From Hafnia alvei (lineage in GTDB: Bacteria > Pseudomonadota > Gammaproteobacteria > Enterobacterales > Enterobacteriaceae), in the NCBI RefSeq assembly GCF_034424155.1, contig NZ_CP139992.1, positions 3,674,012-3,738,011 on the forward strand: 64,000 nt of DNA. The letters run 5' to 3'. Below are positions 20,448-31,244 of this stretch, piece after piece. A model generated the notes under the pieces. That model had not been told where the DNA came from, made no database searches, and saw nothing but the letters and a program-made list of their open reading frames with translations. The first letter of the stretch is position 1. Each line of letters opens with the position of its first letter. The position numbers were made by a program, and so were the translations under genes.

Positions 20448-20903
20448 ATGCAAGAAGGGCAAAACCGTAAACCGTCGTCCTTAAGCATTCTCGCCATCGC
20501 TGGGGTGGAGCCGTACCAAGAGAAGCCAGGCGAAGAGTACATGAATGAAGCCCAGCTGGGTCATTTCAAACTGATTCTTGAAGCGTGGCGTAACCAGCTC
20601 CGTGACGAAGTTGACCGCACTGTGTCCCATATGCAGGACGAGGCGTCGAACTTCCCGGACCCGGTAGACCGTGCGGCACAGGAAGAAGAATTCAGCTTAG
20701 AACTGCGCAACCGCGATCGTGAGCGCAAACTGATTAAAAAGATCGAAAAAACTCTGAAGAAAGTCGAAGACGACGATTTCGGCTTCTGTGAGTCTTGCGG
20801 TGTTGAGATCGGTATTCGTCGCTTAGAAGCGCGCCCAACGGCCGATCTCTGCATCGACTGTAAAACTCTGGCTGAAATCCGCGAAAAGCAGATGGCCGGT
20901 TAA
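20448..20903 (+). CDS. dksA: RNA polymerase-binding transcription factor DksA
   Basis: DksA binds the RNA polymerase secondary channel and, with ppGpp, represses rRNA promoters and activates amino-acid biosynthesis promoters. The start at ATG 20448 ([20 protein letters not shown]) follows AGGAG at 20434-20438 and gives 151 residues, the E. coli length; an in-frame start at 20427 lies before that site. The long coiled coil carries the tip [11 protein letters not shown], and the zinc finger has CESC and CIDC pairs near the C-terminus. Upstream 190 bp, after sfsA, should hold its promoter. Confidence 0.98.
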   Translation: MQEGQNRKPSSLSILAIAGVEPYQEKPGEEYMNEAQLGHFKLILEAWRNQLRDEVDRTVSHMQDEASNFPDPVDRAAQEEEFSLELRNRDRERKLIKKIEKTLKKVEDDDFGFCESCGVEIGIRRLEARPTADLCIDCKTLAEIREKQMAG

Positions 20904-20923
20904 TCTGGGATATTAAGATCCTC

Positions 20924-20944
20924 CAACGCCCTAAACGGGCGTTG
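20924..20944 (+). terminator. Hairpin after dksA, possible weak terminator
   Basis: CAACGCCC-TAAAC-GGGCGTTG is an 8-bp stem 20 bp past the dksA stop. The following bases ATAGTTTC are only weakly T-rich, so termination may be partial and allow readthrough to gluQ. A second 9-bp inverted repeat (TCACCACGG ... CCGTGGTGA) lies at 20965-21003. Confidence 0.5.
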
Positions 20945-21054
20945 ATAGTTTCACTAACCCAGCCTCACCACGGCGTTAATGCAGGAAGCCAACACCGTGG
21001 TGAATTCTTCCCGTACTGCGGCATGACGCCGACGTAACGAAATTCATCAAACCC

Positions 21055-21930
21055 ATGCCATCACATCACTATATTGGCCGCTTTGCCCCTTCTCCATCCG
21101 GTGATTTACACTTTGGTTCGCTTATCGCCGCTCTCGGTAGTTATTTACAAGCTCGCTCACGGCAAGGCCGTTGGCTCGTCCGCATCGAAGATATCGATCC
21201 GCCTCGCGAAGTTCCCGGAGCCGCCAGCCGTATTTTGCGTACGCTTGAGCACTATCAACTGCACTGGGATGGCAGCGTGCTGTATCAATCGCACCGCCAC
21301 GATGCCTACCGCGCCGCACTCGACTCCCTGCGCCATGAGCACAAAGCCTATTTCTGCACCTGTACCCGCAGCCGTATTCATTCCCTCGGTGGATTTTATG
21401 ATGGTCACTGCCGCGCTCTGCATCTGGGGCCTGAGCACGCCGCGCTGCGCTTACAGCAAACCGAGCCGGTGTATGGATTTGAAGACGCGCTCCATGGCTG
21501 GCTAGCCGCCGACCGCGCCATGGCTGAGGAAGATTTTATTATTCACCGACGCGATGGCCTGTTTGCCTATAATCTGGCCGTGGTGGTAGACGATCATTTT
21601 CAGGGCATTACTGAAATTGTGCGCGGTGCCGATCTTATTGAGCCAACGGTGCGTCAGATGGCACTGTATCAGCAATTGGGTTGGCAGGCCCCGCGCTATC
21701 TGCACCTGCCTTTGGCGCTGAACCACGATGGAAACAAGCTGTCGAAGCAGAATCACGCCGAACCTATCCCAATGAGCGATCCTCGTCCTGTGCTCATTTC
21801 AGCGCTTAGCTTTTTGGGGCAGCCGGTCGTGAAGAGTTGGGAAGATTTAAGCACCGAAGCGCTGCTAGAATATGCAGTCGCTCATTGGGACGTACGACAA
21901 ATCCCCAAAAACTCACGATTAATGCCGTGA
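21055..21930 (+). CDS. gluQ: Glutamyl-queuosine tRNA(Asp) synthetase
   Basis: GluQ (YadB) activates glutamate and attaches it to queuosine at position 34 of tRNA(Asp). The protein resembles the catalytic domain of glutamyl-tRNA synthetase without the anticodon-binding domain, and at 291 residues has the expected length. Visible motifs are [16 protein letters not shown], including the HIGH-type signature, a zinc site with CTCTRSRI and FYDGHC, and the KMSKS-like KLSKQNHA. The ATG at 21055 has no clear Shine-Dalgarno sequence, so the exact start is less certain than the identity. It follows dksA, as in E. coli. Confidence 0.95.
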   Translation: MPSHHYIGRFAPSPSGDLHFGSLIAALGSYLQARSRQGRWLVRIEDIDPPREVPGAASRILRTLEHYQLHWDGSVLYQSHRHDAYRAALDSLRHEHKAYFCTCTRSRIHSLGGFYDGHCRALHLGPEHAALRLQQTEPVYGFEDALHGWLAADRAMAEEDFIIHRRDGLFAYNLAVVVDDHFQGITEIVRGADLIEPTVRQMALYQQLGWQAPRYLHLPLALNHDGNKLSKQNHAEPIPMSDPRPVLISALSFLGQPVVKSWEDLSTEALLEYAVAHWDVRQIPKNSRLMP

Positions 21931-22081
21931 ATTTATCAGCGGCATTCTCAAAATGCCCTGCTTAGGCTATGATGACCCGCTATTTTTTCTGCATATACTC
22001 ATCAGACCTCAAGTTGCTGGCATTAGCTAGGGCTTGAATGATTCAGAGCATACGACTAACAAGACACTATCGAGGTGCACC

Positions 22082-23476
22082 ATTTTTACCCGAGTCGCCA
22101 ACTTTTGCCGTAAGGTTTTAAGCCGAGAGGCGGAGAGCGCACAAGCGGAGGAGTCACGTTCAATGACGGTGATCCCGCGCGATCAACATAACATTTCGCG
22201 CCAACAAATCAGTGAGAACGCCCTCAAGGTTCTCTATCGCCTGAACAAATCAGGATACGAAGCGTATCTGGTTGGTGGTGGCGTGCGCGATCTGCTGCTC
22301 GGTAAACAGCCTAAAGATTTTGACATCACCACCAGCGCGACGCCGGAACAAGTGCGTAAACTGTTCCGTAATTGCCGTCTCGTTGGCCGCCGCTTCCGCT
22401 TGGCCCATGTGATGTTCGGCCCTGAAATTATCGAAGTTGCTACCTTCCGTGGCCACCATGAACACGCCGGTGATGGCAAAAATATCTCCCAGCAGGCTCA
22501 GAACGGCATGCTGCTGCGCGACAACGTCTATGGCAACATCGAAGAAGATGCCCAACGTCGCGATTTCACCATCAACAGCCTGTATTACAGTATTTCAGAT
22601 TTCACGGTGCGTGATTACACCGGCGGCCTGCGTGATTTGCAGGAAGGCCGTATTCGCCTGATTGGCGATCCTGAAACGCGCTACCGCGAAGATCCTGTTC
22701 GCATGCTGCGTGCGGTGCGCTTTGCTGCCAAACTGGACATGACTATCTGTCCACAAACCGGCGAACCGATCCCACGTTTAGCTTCATTGCTGCATGAGAT
22801 CCCATCGGCTCGTCTGTTTGAAGAGTCGCTGAAACTGCTGCAATCCGGCTATGGTTTTGCAACTTACACGCTGCTGTGCGAATACCAGTTGTTCCAACCG
22901 TTATTCCCAGTGATTGCGCGCCATTTCACGCCCAACGGCGATAGCCCGATGGAACGCATCATCAATCAGGTGCTGAAAAACACCGATCATCGTTTGCAAA
23001 ACGATATGCGCGTGAATCCAGCATTCCTGTTTGCGGCCATGCTGTGGTATCCGCTGATTGAGCTGGCGCAGAAAATCAATGACGAGAGCGGTCTGACCTA
23101 CTACGACGCCTTTGCATTGGCGATGAACGACATTTTGGATGAGCAATGCCGCACGCTGGCTATTCCAAAACGAATTACCGCATTAGTGCGTGATATTTGG
23201 TCATTGCAATTGCGCTTATCCCGCCGTCAGGGCAAACGCGCGCATAAACTGATGGAACAACCGAAGTTCCGCGCGGCCTTTGATCTGCTGGCGTTGCGCG
23301 CTCAGGCAGAGAATAACCATGAGCTGCAGCGTTTGACACAGTGGTGGGACGAGTTCCAGAAAGCGCCTCTGACACGTCAGAAAAGCATGGCGAATGAGCT
23401 GGGCGATGATGGTGTTCGCCGCCGTCCGCGTCGCCCACGTCGTCGCGCACCGCGCCGTGAAGGCAGCAGCGAATGA
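22082..23476 (+). CDS. pcnB: Poly(A) polymerase I, apparent AUU start codon
   Basis: PcnB adds poly(A) tails to RNA 3' ends, promoting decay and controlling plasmid copy-number RNAs. I place the start at ATT 22082, preceded by GAGGTG with a 4-bp spacer. The following sequence [15 protein letters not shown] is the conserved N-terminus of E. coli PcnB, whose gene is known to use an AUU start. An in-frame ATG at 22034 would add 16 unconserved residues without a good ribosome site. The 464-residue product has the nucleotidyltransferase motif [18 protein letters not shown] and a very Arg-rich C-terminal tail ([15 protein letters not shown]) that binds RNA. It overlaps folK by 4 bp. Confidence 0.95.
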   Translation: MFTRVANFCRKVLSREAESAQAEESRSMTVIPRDQHNISRQQISENALKVLYRLNKSGYEAYLVGGGVRDLLLGKQPKDFDITTSATPEQVRKLFRNCRLVGRRFRLAHVMFGPEIIEVATFRGHHEHAGDGKNISQQAQNGMLLRDNVYGNIEEDAQRRDFTINSLYYSISDFTVRDYTGGLRDLQEGRIRLIGDPETRYREDPVRMLRAVRFAAKLDMTICPQTGEPIPRLASLLHEIPSARLFEESLKLLQSGYGFATYTLLCEYQLFQPLFPVIARHFTPNGDSPMERIINQVLKNTDHRLQNDMRVNPAFLFAAMLWYPLIELAQKINDESGLTYYDAFALAMNDILDEQCRTLAIPKRITALVRDIWSLQLRLSRRQGKRAHKLMEQPKFRAAFDLLALRAQAENNHELQRLTQWWDEFQKAPLTRQKSMANELGDDGVRRRPRRPRRRAPRREGSSE

Positions 23477-23952
23477 CACGCGTCTATATAGCCTTAGGCA
23501 GCAATTTGGCTAATCCTCTGCATCAGGTTCAGTCGGCGCTTAACGCGCTGGCCGAACTGCCGCAGACGACGCTGATTGCAACCTCATCGCTATATCGCAC
23601 ACCGCCGCTCGGGCCTCAGGATCAGCCTGATTACCTGAATGCGGTGGTGGCTTTAGACACGGATTTATCCGCTGAAAATCTGCTAGACCATACGCAAAAA
23701 ATCGAGCAGGAGCACGGTCGCGTGCGTAAAGATGAACGCTGGGGCCCACGCACGTTGGATCTCGATATTTTGCTGTTCGGCGATGAAATAATAAACACCG
23801 AACGCTTAACCGTGCCGCATTACGACATGAAAAATCGTCAATTCATGCTATATCCACTCGCTGAAATTGCCCCCGAATTGCGTTTTCCTAGCGGTGAAAG
23901 CCTGCAATCTGTCATCGCACAACTGAGCGCTGAGCCACTCACGCGGTGGTAA
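23473..23952 (+). CDS. folK: 2-amino-4-hydroxy-6-hydroxymethyldihydropteridine pyrophosphokinase
   Basis: FolK (HPPK) transfers pyrophosphate from ATP to hydroxymethyldihydropterin in folate synthesis. The 159-residue protein equals the E. coli length and shows YIALGSNL at the N-terminus, [17 protein letters not shown] and the signature [18 protein letters not shown]. The ATG overlaps the pcnB stop (ATGA), so translation is coupled. In E. coli a fimbrial cluster separates folK from panB; here the gap to panB is only 221 bp and contains no gene that I can see. Confidence 0.97.
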   Translation: MTRVYIALGSNLANPLHQVQSALNALAELPQTTLIATSSLYRTPPLGPQDQPDYLNAVVALDTDLSAENLLDHTQKIEQEHGRVRKDERWGPRTLDLDILLFGDEIINTERLTVPHYDMKNRQFMLYPLAEIAPELRFPSGESLQSVIAQLSAEPLTRW

Positions 23953-24173
23953 CGTATGCCGTTATATCAATGAAATAACTATAAATAATTACTCTCTGAT
24001 ATATATCCTTTCCTTACTACTTTGCTTAATTCCCTTTCTATTTCCATCAGTTACTGATGTTTCCCCCCTAATACCTTTCCCGAGCAATAGGCCGATAAAG
24101 CGCTATCCCTAGGGCATAACATCTCTTAGAATGCGCTTTTGTTTCAGTCTGAATGAAGCCGTCAGGGGACACC

Positions 24174-24968
24174 ATGAAGCCGACCAGCATCACCCATCTG
24201 TTACAGTTAAAACAACAAAAAACAAAATTCGCCACCATCACCGCTTACGATGCCAGCTTCGCCAAGCTGTTTGAAGATCAGGGCATCCGCGTCATGTTAG
24301 TGGGTGATTCACTCGGAATGACGTTACAAGGGCACGACTCCACGCTGCCTGTCACCATTGAAGATATCGCCTACCATACGCGCGCCGTGCGTCATGGTGC
24401 GCCACACTGTCTTTTACTCGCCGATTTGCCTTTCATGACCTATGCCACGCCGGAACAAGCCTGCATAAATTCAGCTACGCTGATGCGAGCCGGAGCCAAT
24501 ATGGTCAAGCTGGAAGGCGGTAGCTGGCTCGTTGAAACGGTGCAAATGCTAACCGAGCGCGCGGTGCCGGTTTGTGCACACCTTGGCTTAACGCCACAGT
24601 CTGTGAATATTTTTGGCGGCTATAAGGTTCAGGGGCGCGACAAAGACGGTGCCGACAAGCTGCTCGAAGATGCGCTGGCATTAGAATCCGCCGGTGCTCA
24701 GCTGTTAGTTTTAGAATGTGTGCCTGCGGCGCTGGCAAAAACCATCACCGAAGCGCTGCGTATTCCGGTTATCGGTATTGGCGCGGGTAAAGACACCGAC
24801 GGCCAGATTTTGGTCATGCACGATGCCTTGGGGATTACCGGCGGACATACGCCTAAGTTTGCCAAGAACTTCTTAGCGGGCCAAAGTGATATTCGCGCAG
24901 CCATTCGTCTATACATTGAAGAGGTTGAACAGGGTTTGTATCCGGCTGCGGAGCATACTTTCAACTAA
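24174..24968 (+). CDS. panB: 3-methyl-2-oxobutanoate hydroxymethyltransferase
   Basis: PanB makes ketopantoate from alpha-ketoisovalerate and methylene-tetrahydrofolate, the first committed step of pantothenate and coenzyme A synthesis. The ATG at 24174 ([15 protein letters not shown]) follows AGGGGA and gives 264 residues, the E. coli length; an upstream ATG at 24153 would add seven residues. Metal and substrate motifs include [29 protein letters not shown] and VKLEGG, and the C-terminal region has [16 protein letters not shown]. First gene of panBCD. Confidence 0.97.
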   Translation: MKPTSITHLLQLKQQKTKFATITAYDASFAKLFEDQGIRVMLVGDSLGMTLQGHDSTLPVTIEDIAYHTRAVRHGAPHCLLLADLPFMTYATPEQACINSATLMRAGANMVKLEGGSWLVETVQMLTERAVPVCAHLGLTPQSVNIFGGYKVQGRDKDGADKLLEDALALESAGAQLLVLECVPAALAKTITEALRIPVIGIGAGKDTDGQILVMHDALGITGGHTPKFAKNFLAGQSDIRAAIRLYIEEVEQGLYPAAEHTFN

Positions 24969-25036
24969 TCGGTCAGTCCGTGTCTAGCCTCTCGTCAAAG
25001 GGAGGTTAGCGTGGCTCATAAGTTTGGAGAACCACT

Positions 25037-25897
25037 GTGTTAATCATTGAAACAATCCCTTTGCTACGTCGTGAAATCCGCCGTTGGCGTCAAGAAGGCA
25101 AGCGCGTTGCGCTGGTGCCGACGATGGGAAATCTGCACGAAGGTCATCTCACGCTGGTTGAAGAAGCGAAAGCGCGGGCTGATATTGTCGTCGTTAGCGT
25201 ATTTGTGAATCCGATGCAGTTTGATCGCCCTGACGACCTCGCTCGCTATCCGCGTACGTTGCAGGAAGATTGTGAAAAATTAACGCGCCTAGGCGTGGAT
25301 TTGGTCTTCGCTCCGTCTGAAAAAGAAATCTATCCGAAAGGCTTAGAACAGCAGACCTACGTCGATGTACCGTCACTCTCTACCATGCTGGAAGGCGCAA
25401 GCCGTCCGGGACATTTTCGCGGCGTCTCGACCATCGTGAGCAAACTGTTCAATCTCATCCAGCCAGACATTGCCTGTTTCGGTGAGAAAGATTTTCAGCA
25501 GTTGGCGCTGATCCGCAAAATGGTTGCCGACCTCAGTTTTGATATTGATATCGTGGGCGTGCCTATCGTTCGCGGTCAGGATGGGCTGGCGCTGAGCTCA
25601 CGTAATGGCTATCTCACGCCTGATGAACGTCGCTTAGCCCCTCGCCTATATAACATCATGAGCCATTTAGCGACTCAGTTGGAAAACGGCGAACGCAACA
25701 TCGACGAGCTGTTAGAACAGACCGCAGGTCGCTTGCGGGAAGCCGGTTTACAGCCTGACGAACTGTTCGTTCGCGATGCTGACACTCTGCTAGACGTGAA
25801 TGTGGATACACAAACCGCGGTGATTTTGGTGTCTGCATGGTTAGGTAAAGCGCGTCTGATTGATAACATGCGCGTGCCATTCAACGCAGAAAGCTAA
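25037..25897 (+). CDS. panC: Pantothenate synthetase (pantoate-beta-alanine ligase)
   Basis: PanC condenses pantoate with beta-alanine using ATP through a pantoyl-adenylate. The 286-residue protein begins at GTG 25037 (preceded by GGAGA), the same unusual start codon used by E. coli panC. Nucleotidyltransferase motifs are [14 protein letters not shown] (HIGH type), FGEKDFQQL and [10 protein letters not shown] (KMSKS type). It follows panB by 68 bp and precedes panD by 127 bp; the E. coli yadD gene between panC and panD is absent. Confidence 0.97.
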   Translation: MLIIETIPLLRREIRRWRQEGKRVALVPTMGNLHEGHLTLVEEAKARADIVVVSVFVNPMQFDRPDDLARYPRTLQEDCEKLTRLGVDLVFAPSEKEIYPKGLEQQTYVDVPSLSTMLEGASRPGHFRGVSTIVSKLFNLIQPDIACFGEKDFQQLALIRKMVADLSFDIDIVGVPIVRGQDGLALSSRNGYLTPDERRLAPRLYNIMSHLATQLENGERNIDELLEQTAGRLREAGLQPDELFVRDADTLLDVNVDTQTAVILVSAWLGKARLIDNMRVPFNAES

Positions 25898-26024
25898 TTG
25901 TTTTGCATACAGTGGTAAACTTATTTATTAAAATATAGTAGACCGCTTAATCGGTAACAAAGAGAACTGCCGCCTCTGATTTCAGGGATGGCCGCCATCA
26001 ATAGATGTTAATGAAGGTATTGTT

Positions 26025-26405
26025 ATGGTACGCACTATGTTGCAAGGCAAGCTGCACCGCGTCAAAGTGACTCAGGCAGATTTGCACTACGAAGGTTCCT
26101 GCGCCATCGATCAGGATTTTTTAGACGCCGCGGGGATCCTGCAATATGAAGCTATCGATATCTACAACGTAGATAACGGTCAGCGCTTCTCGACCTACGC
26201 GATTGCCGCCGAACGCGGTTCAAAAATTATTTCCGTCAACGGTGCTGCGGCTCGCTGTGCATGCGTCGGCGATACTATGATTATCTGCTCTTACGTACAG
26301 ATGTCTGATGAACAGGCTCGCTCACACAATCCTAAAGTTGCCTATTTTGAAGGTGATAATGTGATGAAGCGCTTGGCTAAAGCCGTTCCAGTGCAGGTGG
26401 CGTAA
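26025..26405 (+). CDS. panD: Aspartate 1-decarboxylase proenzyme
   Basis: PanD decarboxylates aspartate to beta-alanine for pantothenate synthesis. It is made as a proenzyme that self-cleaves at Gly24-Ser25 to form the pyruvoyl group; here the site is YEG24-S25CAID. The 126-residue length is identical to the E. coli enzyme. The tail [17 protein letters not shown] is typical of the enterobacterial enzyme. It converges on yadE, with a tandem GC-rich repeat between the two. Confidence 0.98.
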   Translation: MVRTMLQGKLHRVKVTQADLHYEGSCAIDQDFLDAAGILQYEAIDIYNVDNGQRFSTYAIAAERGSKIISVNGAAARCACVGDTMIICSYVQMSDEQARSHNPKVAYFEGDNVMKRLAKAVPVQVA

Positions 26406-26430
26406 TTATTTAGTTTCCCCGCTCTCATTG

Positions 26431-26655
26431 ACCCCACCCTAACCCTCCCCTTCGCAGGGGAGGGAACCGTTCTGTGATGTTTATATGAATCTCGTGCGGC
26501 TCCTCCCCCTGCCAAGGGGGAAGCTGGGAGGGGGTTGCTGCAATAACGAATACCCCACCCTAACCCTCCCCTTCGCAGGGGAGGGAACCGTTCGGCGATG
26601 TTTAAACGAATCTCGAGCGGCTCCTCCCCCTGCCAAGGGGGAGGTTGGGAGGGGT
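26431..26655. repeat. Tandem pair of a GC-rich two-hairpin intergenic repeat
   Basis: Two near-identical units of about 104 bp, 26431-26535 and 26552-26655, recur with a 121-bp period. Each opens with CCCCACCCTAACC, then a hairpin CCCTCCCC-TTCGCA-GGGGAGGG, an AACCGTTC...ATGTTTA spacer, and a second hairpin CCCCCT-GCCA-AGGGGG followed by GGGAGGGG. A third copy in inverted orientation lies at 28123-28225. The units lie between the convergent genes panD and yadE and may help end both transcripts. This looks like a dispersed palindromic repeat family; I do not assign a name. Confidence 0.9.
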
Positions 26656-26674
26656 CTTTCACAACAGCAAAATA

Positions 26675-27994
26675 TTATTTCACCGCCGCCGCTGGCACCT
26701 TAACCACACCAGCATCCGGCTTTTCTGGCACCGGCTGTGGCTTGTTAGCAATCAATGACGCCATGCTTTGCACCGAATCCGTACGCAGCACATATAAACG
26801 CTTCAACGCGAACGGGTTGTCCCCCATTCGAACCCTTCCTTTCACCGTCGTCACCGCTAGATGAAATCCTGCATCACGCGCCGCGTCCATCGCCTTTTGG
26901 TTATAGCCTCCGAAGGGATACGACAAATATTGAACATGCGGATTAAACTGCGACAGCGCCCTTCTCGAATGTTGGAAATCAAACAAAATATTATGATAAG
27001 AACGGCTGAATAAAATCGGCTGTTTGTTTGCACTCACGCGATGTAAAAAGTGCGTATGCGACTGGATATCAAATACATCCTGCATCTCACGCAGTTCTGA
27101 AATGCTCGTAAACTGTAACCCGTTAGGGTTCCAAGCCTGCGGATGACGTTTGATGCGCGAAGAGATAATAAACGCCGTCGCGCGTTGCCCATTCTGTTTG
27201 AGCACCGGATACGCATAGCGATAGACCGATTTGAGTCCATCATCAAACGTCAGCACCACCGCTTTAGCGGGTAAGTTCATGGTGCCGTTTAAGTAGCCTT
27301 CCAACTGATACATAGAGAGCGTGGTATAGCCAGCCTGTTTCAAATAGGCCATTTGGTTGCTAAATGCCACGTCAGACGTTGTGGTCGACGTATGGCGAAA
27401 ACGCTTATTCTCTTCATTTTTCAGGATATGATGGTAAGTCAGCACCGCAATGCCGTTATCCAGCTCCGCGTCCAGTTCGCTCACATAGCCAAGACGATCG
27501 CCTAAGTTGATTTCATACCATGTCTGGTTAAGACGATCCTTTTGTTTATTCAGGATCGGATAACGCAGGTTTTCCTCCAGCGTAGCGACTGGCGCACTTT
27601 GATTATCAGCTTGGCTATACACGGCCACCGAGCGACTGGTGACAAGATTTTGAAAACTTTTCTTGCGCAGATCGCCCAAGTTATCACGCGGCGCTTCAGG
27701 GTTTTTACGCTCGCTCAGATCTTCACGCGCGATAAAGCCAGTGCCGTTGCCAAAGCGAAACTCGTAATACTCAGCGTCGGCCTGAAAGACGTTCAGCACC
27801 TGTCCCTGCTTAATTTGCCCAACGGGGATCACATGCTCTCCCACCAGCGAATAAATTTCACTATCACGCTCGGCTTGCATGTATTGATATTGCTGCCAGC
27901 TATCGGGCAACAAGTCTGCAAGGGCCGTTTGCGGTATAAAAATAACATAGAGAGAAAACAGCAATCCGGCTGTTATTGATTGAAATAGCTTCAT
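26675..27994 (-). CDS. yadE: Polysaccharide deacetylase family protein (YadE)
   Basis: This 439-residue exported protein matches E. coli YadE in position beside panD and in domain content. It has a signal peptide ([20 protein letters not shown], cleavage after TALA near residue 26) and one or two SH3-like segments at about 45-95 and 120-178. A NodB-type deacetylase domain has LTFDDG at about 249-253 and QSHTHFLH at 311-318, the likely metal and catalytic residues. Its substrate is unknown; the family removes acetyl groups from N-acetylated glycans. I see no lipobox cysteine, although the E. coli protein is described as a lipoprotein. Inverted repeats flank the gene. Confidence 0.85.
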   Translation of the reverse strand: MKLFQSITAGLLFSLYVIFIPQTALADLLPDSWQQYQYMQAERDSEIYSLVGEHVIPVGQIKQGQVLNVFQADAEYYEFRFGNGTGFIAREDLSERKNPEAPRDNLGDLRKKSFQNLVTSRSVAVYSQADNQSAPVATLEENLRYPILNKQKDRLNQTWYEINLGDRLGYVSELDAELDNGIAVLTYHHILKNEENKRFRHTSTTTSDVAFSNQMAYLKQAGYTTLSMYQLEGYLNGTMNLPAKAVVLTFDDGLKSVYRYAYPVLKQNGQRATAFIISSRIKRHPQAWNPNGLQFTSISELREMQDVFDIQSHTHFLHRVSANKQPILFSRSYHNILFDFQHSRRALSQFNPHVQYLSYPFGGYNQKAMDAARDAGFHLAVTTVKGRVRMGDNPFALKRLYVLRTDSVQSMASLIANKPQPVPEKPDAGVVKVPAAAVK

Positions 27995-28122
27995 TTTTAT
28001 ATTTAGAAAAGTCAGGTGCCATCAGGCATAGAAATCATTCAGGAACAACAGAATAGCATGGGTGATGGGTTAGGTGCATGGTTAAAAGAGGAACAGGAAA
28101 TGGTAGTGTAAACTTATGAGGC

Positions 28123-28225
28123 TCCCCCTCCCAACCTCCCCCTTTACAGGGGGAGGGGCCGATCGAGATCCGTATAAACGTTACTGCACGGTTCCCTCCC
28201 CTGCGAAGGGGAGGGTTAGGGTGGG
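28123..28225. repeat. Inverted third copy of the GC-rich two-hairpin repeat
   Basis: This 103-bp sequence is the reverse complement of the units at 26431-26655. It has CCCCCT-TTACA-GGGGG and CCCTCCCC-TGCGAA-GGGGAGGG hairpins, then TTAGGGTGGGA. It lies between the start of yadE and the end of kbaY, so yadE is bracketed by inverted copies. Confidence 0.88.
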
Positions 28226-28237
28226 AGCAATCCCCCA

Positions 28238-29104
<867 letters not shown>

Positions 29105-29548
29105 TTAAATACCGTCTAAGCTGACGGAATCATTTTGTTGTTGATTACACTTTTGTTCTTCGTGCCACAGGCTGGTCACACCACGCCGCCCGCACTCCAG
29201 CGCCATATCGCGAAACGACTGAGGGTTCATCCCTTCTCGCTCTAGCATCATCTCTGCCGCAAGCTGCATATTGGTGCCGGTAATCACTTGATAATCTGCA
29301 TGTTGCTTAGCAATTATCGCTGCCTGCCGAAACGGCGAGCCACCCAGTAAATCGCTCAGGATCACCACGCCTTCCCCGCTATCACAGGCCGCACAGGCTT
29401 GCTCTAACATCACCATCAGCTCAGTAGTGCTCACGCCTTCAGGAAAATCCACCGCACGGCATTGCGACTGCTCACCAACCACCTGTTCCACGCCCTGCAA
29501 CAGTCCGCTGGCAAAGCGGCCATGTCCGGTAATCACTAGACCTAACAT
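29105..29548 (-). CDS. agaF: PTS EIIA component, N-acetylgalactosamine/galactosamine (mannose family)
   Basis: AgaF carries phosphate from HPr to the EIIB component during uptake of amino sugars by the phosphotransferase system. The 147-residue protein is a mannose-family EIIA with the active-site His9 in LVITGH9GRFASG, and LLGGSPFRQAA and VITGTNMQLAAEM later on. It is 12 bp upstream of kbaY and 10 bp downstream of agaE. YadI, encoded at 36127-36579, is a paralogue. Confidence 0.92.
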   Translation of the reverse strand: MLGLVITGHGRFASGLLQGVEQVVGEQSQCRAVDFPEGVSTTELMVMLEQACAACDSGEGVVILSDLLGGSPFRQAAIIAKQHADYQVITGTNMQLAAEMMLEREGMNPQSFRDMALECGRRGVTSLWHEEQKCNQQQNDSVSLDGI

Positions 29549-29557
29549 CGCGCCTCC

Positions 29558-30451
29558 TTAAAGGAATCCAATAAACTTGCCAACCACGCCAAACAACACC
29601 GTTAAACCGATCAGTTTCACCGGTGAAAAACCGCGTTTCATTAGCCAAAACACCAGCAGCGTGAAGCACAGCGGCAAAAGATTGGGCATCAGCTTATCCA
29701 GTACGTCTTTCTGGAGCGCGACGCTGGCTTTACCCGCATGCATCACTAACGGCGTTGAGAGATGAACATACGACGCCACCAGCGCCCCGATCACCGTCAT
29801 CCCGACAATTGACGCCGCATGAGATATCTTTTTGGTGTGAGTTTTTAGCAGCGCCAACGCGCTGGTGCCTGCATGGTAGCCGTAATGCGCCAGCCCGAAA
29901 CGCAGGCCAAAATGCACAACGTTGAACATCAGCAGGAAGACAATCGGCCCAAACAGGCTGCCCTGAAGCGCTAACGAAGCACCGATACCGGCGCAGATTG
30001 GCAGCAGGGTGAGCCAAAACAGTGCATCACCAATGCCGCCCAACGGCCCCATCAGCGCCACTTTGACCGCACGGATGGTGGATACCTTTTCTTTGCTGCC
30101 TTCCATTGCCAGCACCAGGCCGGAAAGGAATGTCACATCGAAGGGATGCACATTGATAAACTCCATGTGCATTTTCATCGAGTTCGCCAGATCCTGAGGG
30201 TTCTTATGGATCTTGCGCAGGCCAGGGATCAGGGTATACAGCCAGCCGCCCGCCTGCATACGTTCATAGTTGAACGAGGCTTGTAACAGCAAAGAACGCC
30301 ATGCCATGCGATTTAGGTCTTGCTTGGTCAAGGCTTCCGCTGGCGTGCTGTCGATATAGTCGTCTTGCTCAACTTGGCTAGTCGCCAAGGCCTGCGCCAT
30401 ACGCTGCTCGGCTTTGGCCGCCATCACAGCTTCGTTGTCATTAAATCCCAT
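29558..30451 (-). CDS. agaE: PTS EIID component, amino-sugar specific (AgaE/AgaD family)
   Basis: This is the mannose-family EIID membrane subunit, which with EIIC forms the sugar channel. I start at ATG 30451 (MGFNDNEAVMAAKAEQRM) because AGGAG lies 7 bases upstream; a longer frame from 30502 lies inside agaW. The 297 residues include the EIID signature SLLQASFNYERMQAGGW and MGPLGGIGDALFWL, and several membrane segments, the last near the C-terminus (LIGLTVLFGVVGKFIGFL). It overlaps the agaW stop by 11 bp. I prefer AgaE to AgaD from its fit with AgaV/AgaW/AgaF. Confidence 0.88.
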   Translation of the reverse strand: MGFNDNEAVMAAKAEQRMAQALATSQVEQDDYIDSTPAEALTKQDLNRMAWRSLLLQASFNYERMQAGGWLYTLIPGLRKIHKNPQDLANSMKMHMEFINVHPFDVTFLSGLVLAMEGSKEKVSTIRAVKVALMGPLGGIGDALFWLTLLPICAGIGASLALQGSLFGPIVFLLMFNVVHFGLRFGLAHYGYHAGTSALALLKTHTKKISHAASIVGMTVIGALVASYVHLSTPLVMHAGKASVALQKDVLDKLMPNLLPLCFTLLVFWLMKRGFSPVKLIGLTVLFGVVGKFIGFL

Positions 30452-31232
30452 CTTCCATCTCCTGAGCATGAGTCGAAGAAGAAGGCGCGTTAGTATCGCC
30501 ATCCTGTTCGTTGCGGGAACGGTTAAAGAAGTCGATCAACGCGATGGCGAATGCGCCCAAAGCAACGGCGATAATCGGCATATTGAGAAAGGTCACGGAA
30601 ATAAAACCAAGGATGAAATAAGCCACATAGGTCTTTTTCATCATGATTTTCATCAGCAGTGAGAAACCGATGGCGGGCATCATTCCGCCTGCAACGGCCA
30701 GACCATCCAGCAGCCACGTTGGCGCTTTCTGCACCATCGCACTGGCGGCGTCGGCACCGAAGTAAACCGGTAAGAAGGCCACAATGAAGTAGAAGCAGAA
30801 TAGAATAGCTATGCCGAGATAGTTCACGCGCTCAATGCCGCGCCAGTTGAGCTCTTGTACCATTTTGTCGCACTTGTGCATCATCGGGGAAAACGCCGTG
30901 AACAGCAGCGTGATACAGCCCTGCACCGCGATAGCAAAAGGCACCGCAATGCCTATCGCTACTTTGGGGTCGGCATGGGTCAGAATGGCAAACGCGGTAC
31001 CAATGACTCCGCCAATGACCACGTTTGGCGGCTGAGCCCCCGCCAGCGGCACCATTCCCATCCAAACGAGCTCTAATGAACCACCGACCAGCAGGCCGGT
31101 TTGCACATCACCTAAAATCAGCCCGACCAGCGGGCCAATTACTACCGGACGATGGAAATGGGTGAGACCATCGAACAGGTCTACCCCCGCCAGTCCGGCT
31201 AATAAGCCAATCAATAACGCATCTGTAAACAT
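30441..31232 (-). CDS. agaW: PTS EIIC component, amino-sugar specific (AgaW/AgaC family)
   Basis: This mannose/sorbose-family EIIC subunit forms the membrane permease for N-acetylgalactosamine or galactosamine. The 263 residues show LFDGLTHFHRPVVIGPLVGL, GSLELVWMGMVPLAGAQPPN and GIAVPFAIAVQ, and about eight hydrophobic segments. The N-terminal half resembles AgaW of the N-acetylgalactosamine system more than AgaC. It is downstream of agaV by 12 bp and overlaps agaE. The E. coli K-12 agaW is a truncated gene, whereas this copy is full length. Confidence 0.87.
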   Translation of the reverse strand: MFTDALLIGLLAGLAGVDLFDGLTHFHRPVVIGPLVGLILGDVQTGLLVGGSLELVWMGMVPLAGAQPPNVVIGGVIGTAFAILTHADPKVAIGIAVPFAIAVQGCITLLFTAFSPMMHKCDKMVQELNWRGIERVNYLGIAILFCFYFIVAFLPVYFGADAASAMVQKAPTWLLDGLAVAGGMMPAIGFSLLMKIMMKKTYVAYFILGFISVTFLNMPIIAVALGAFAIALIDFFNRSRNEQDGDTNAPSSSTHAQEMEDGI

Positions 31233-31244
31233 GGTTTACTCCGG

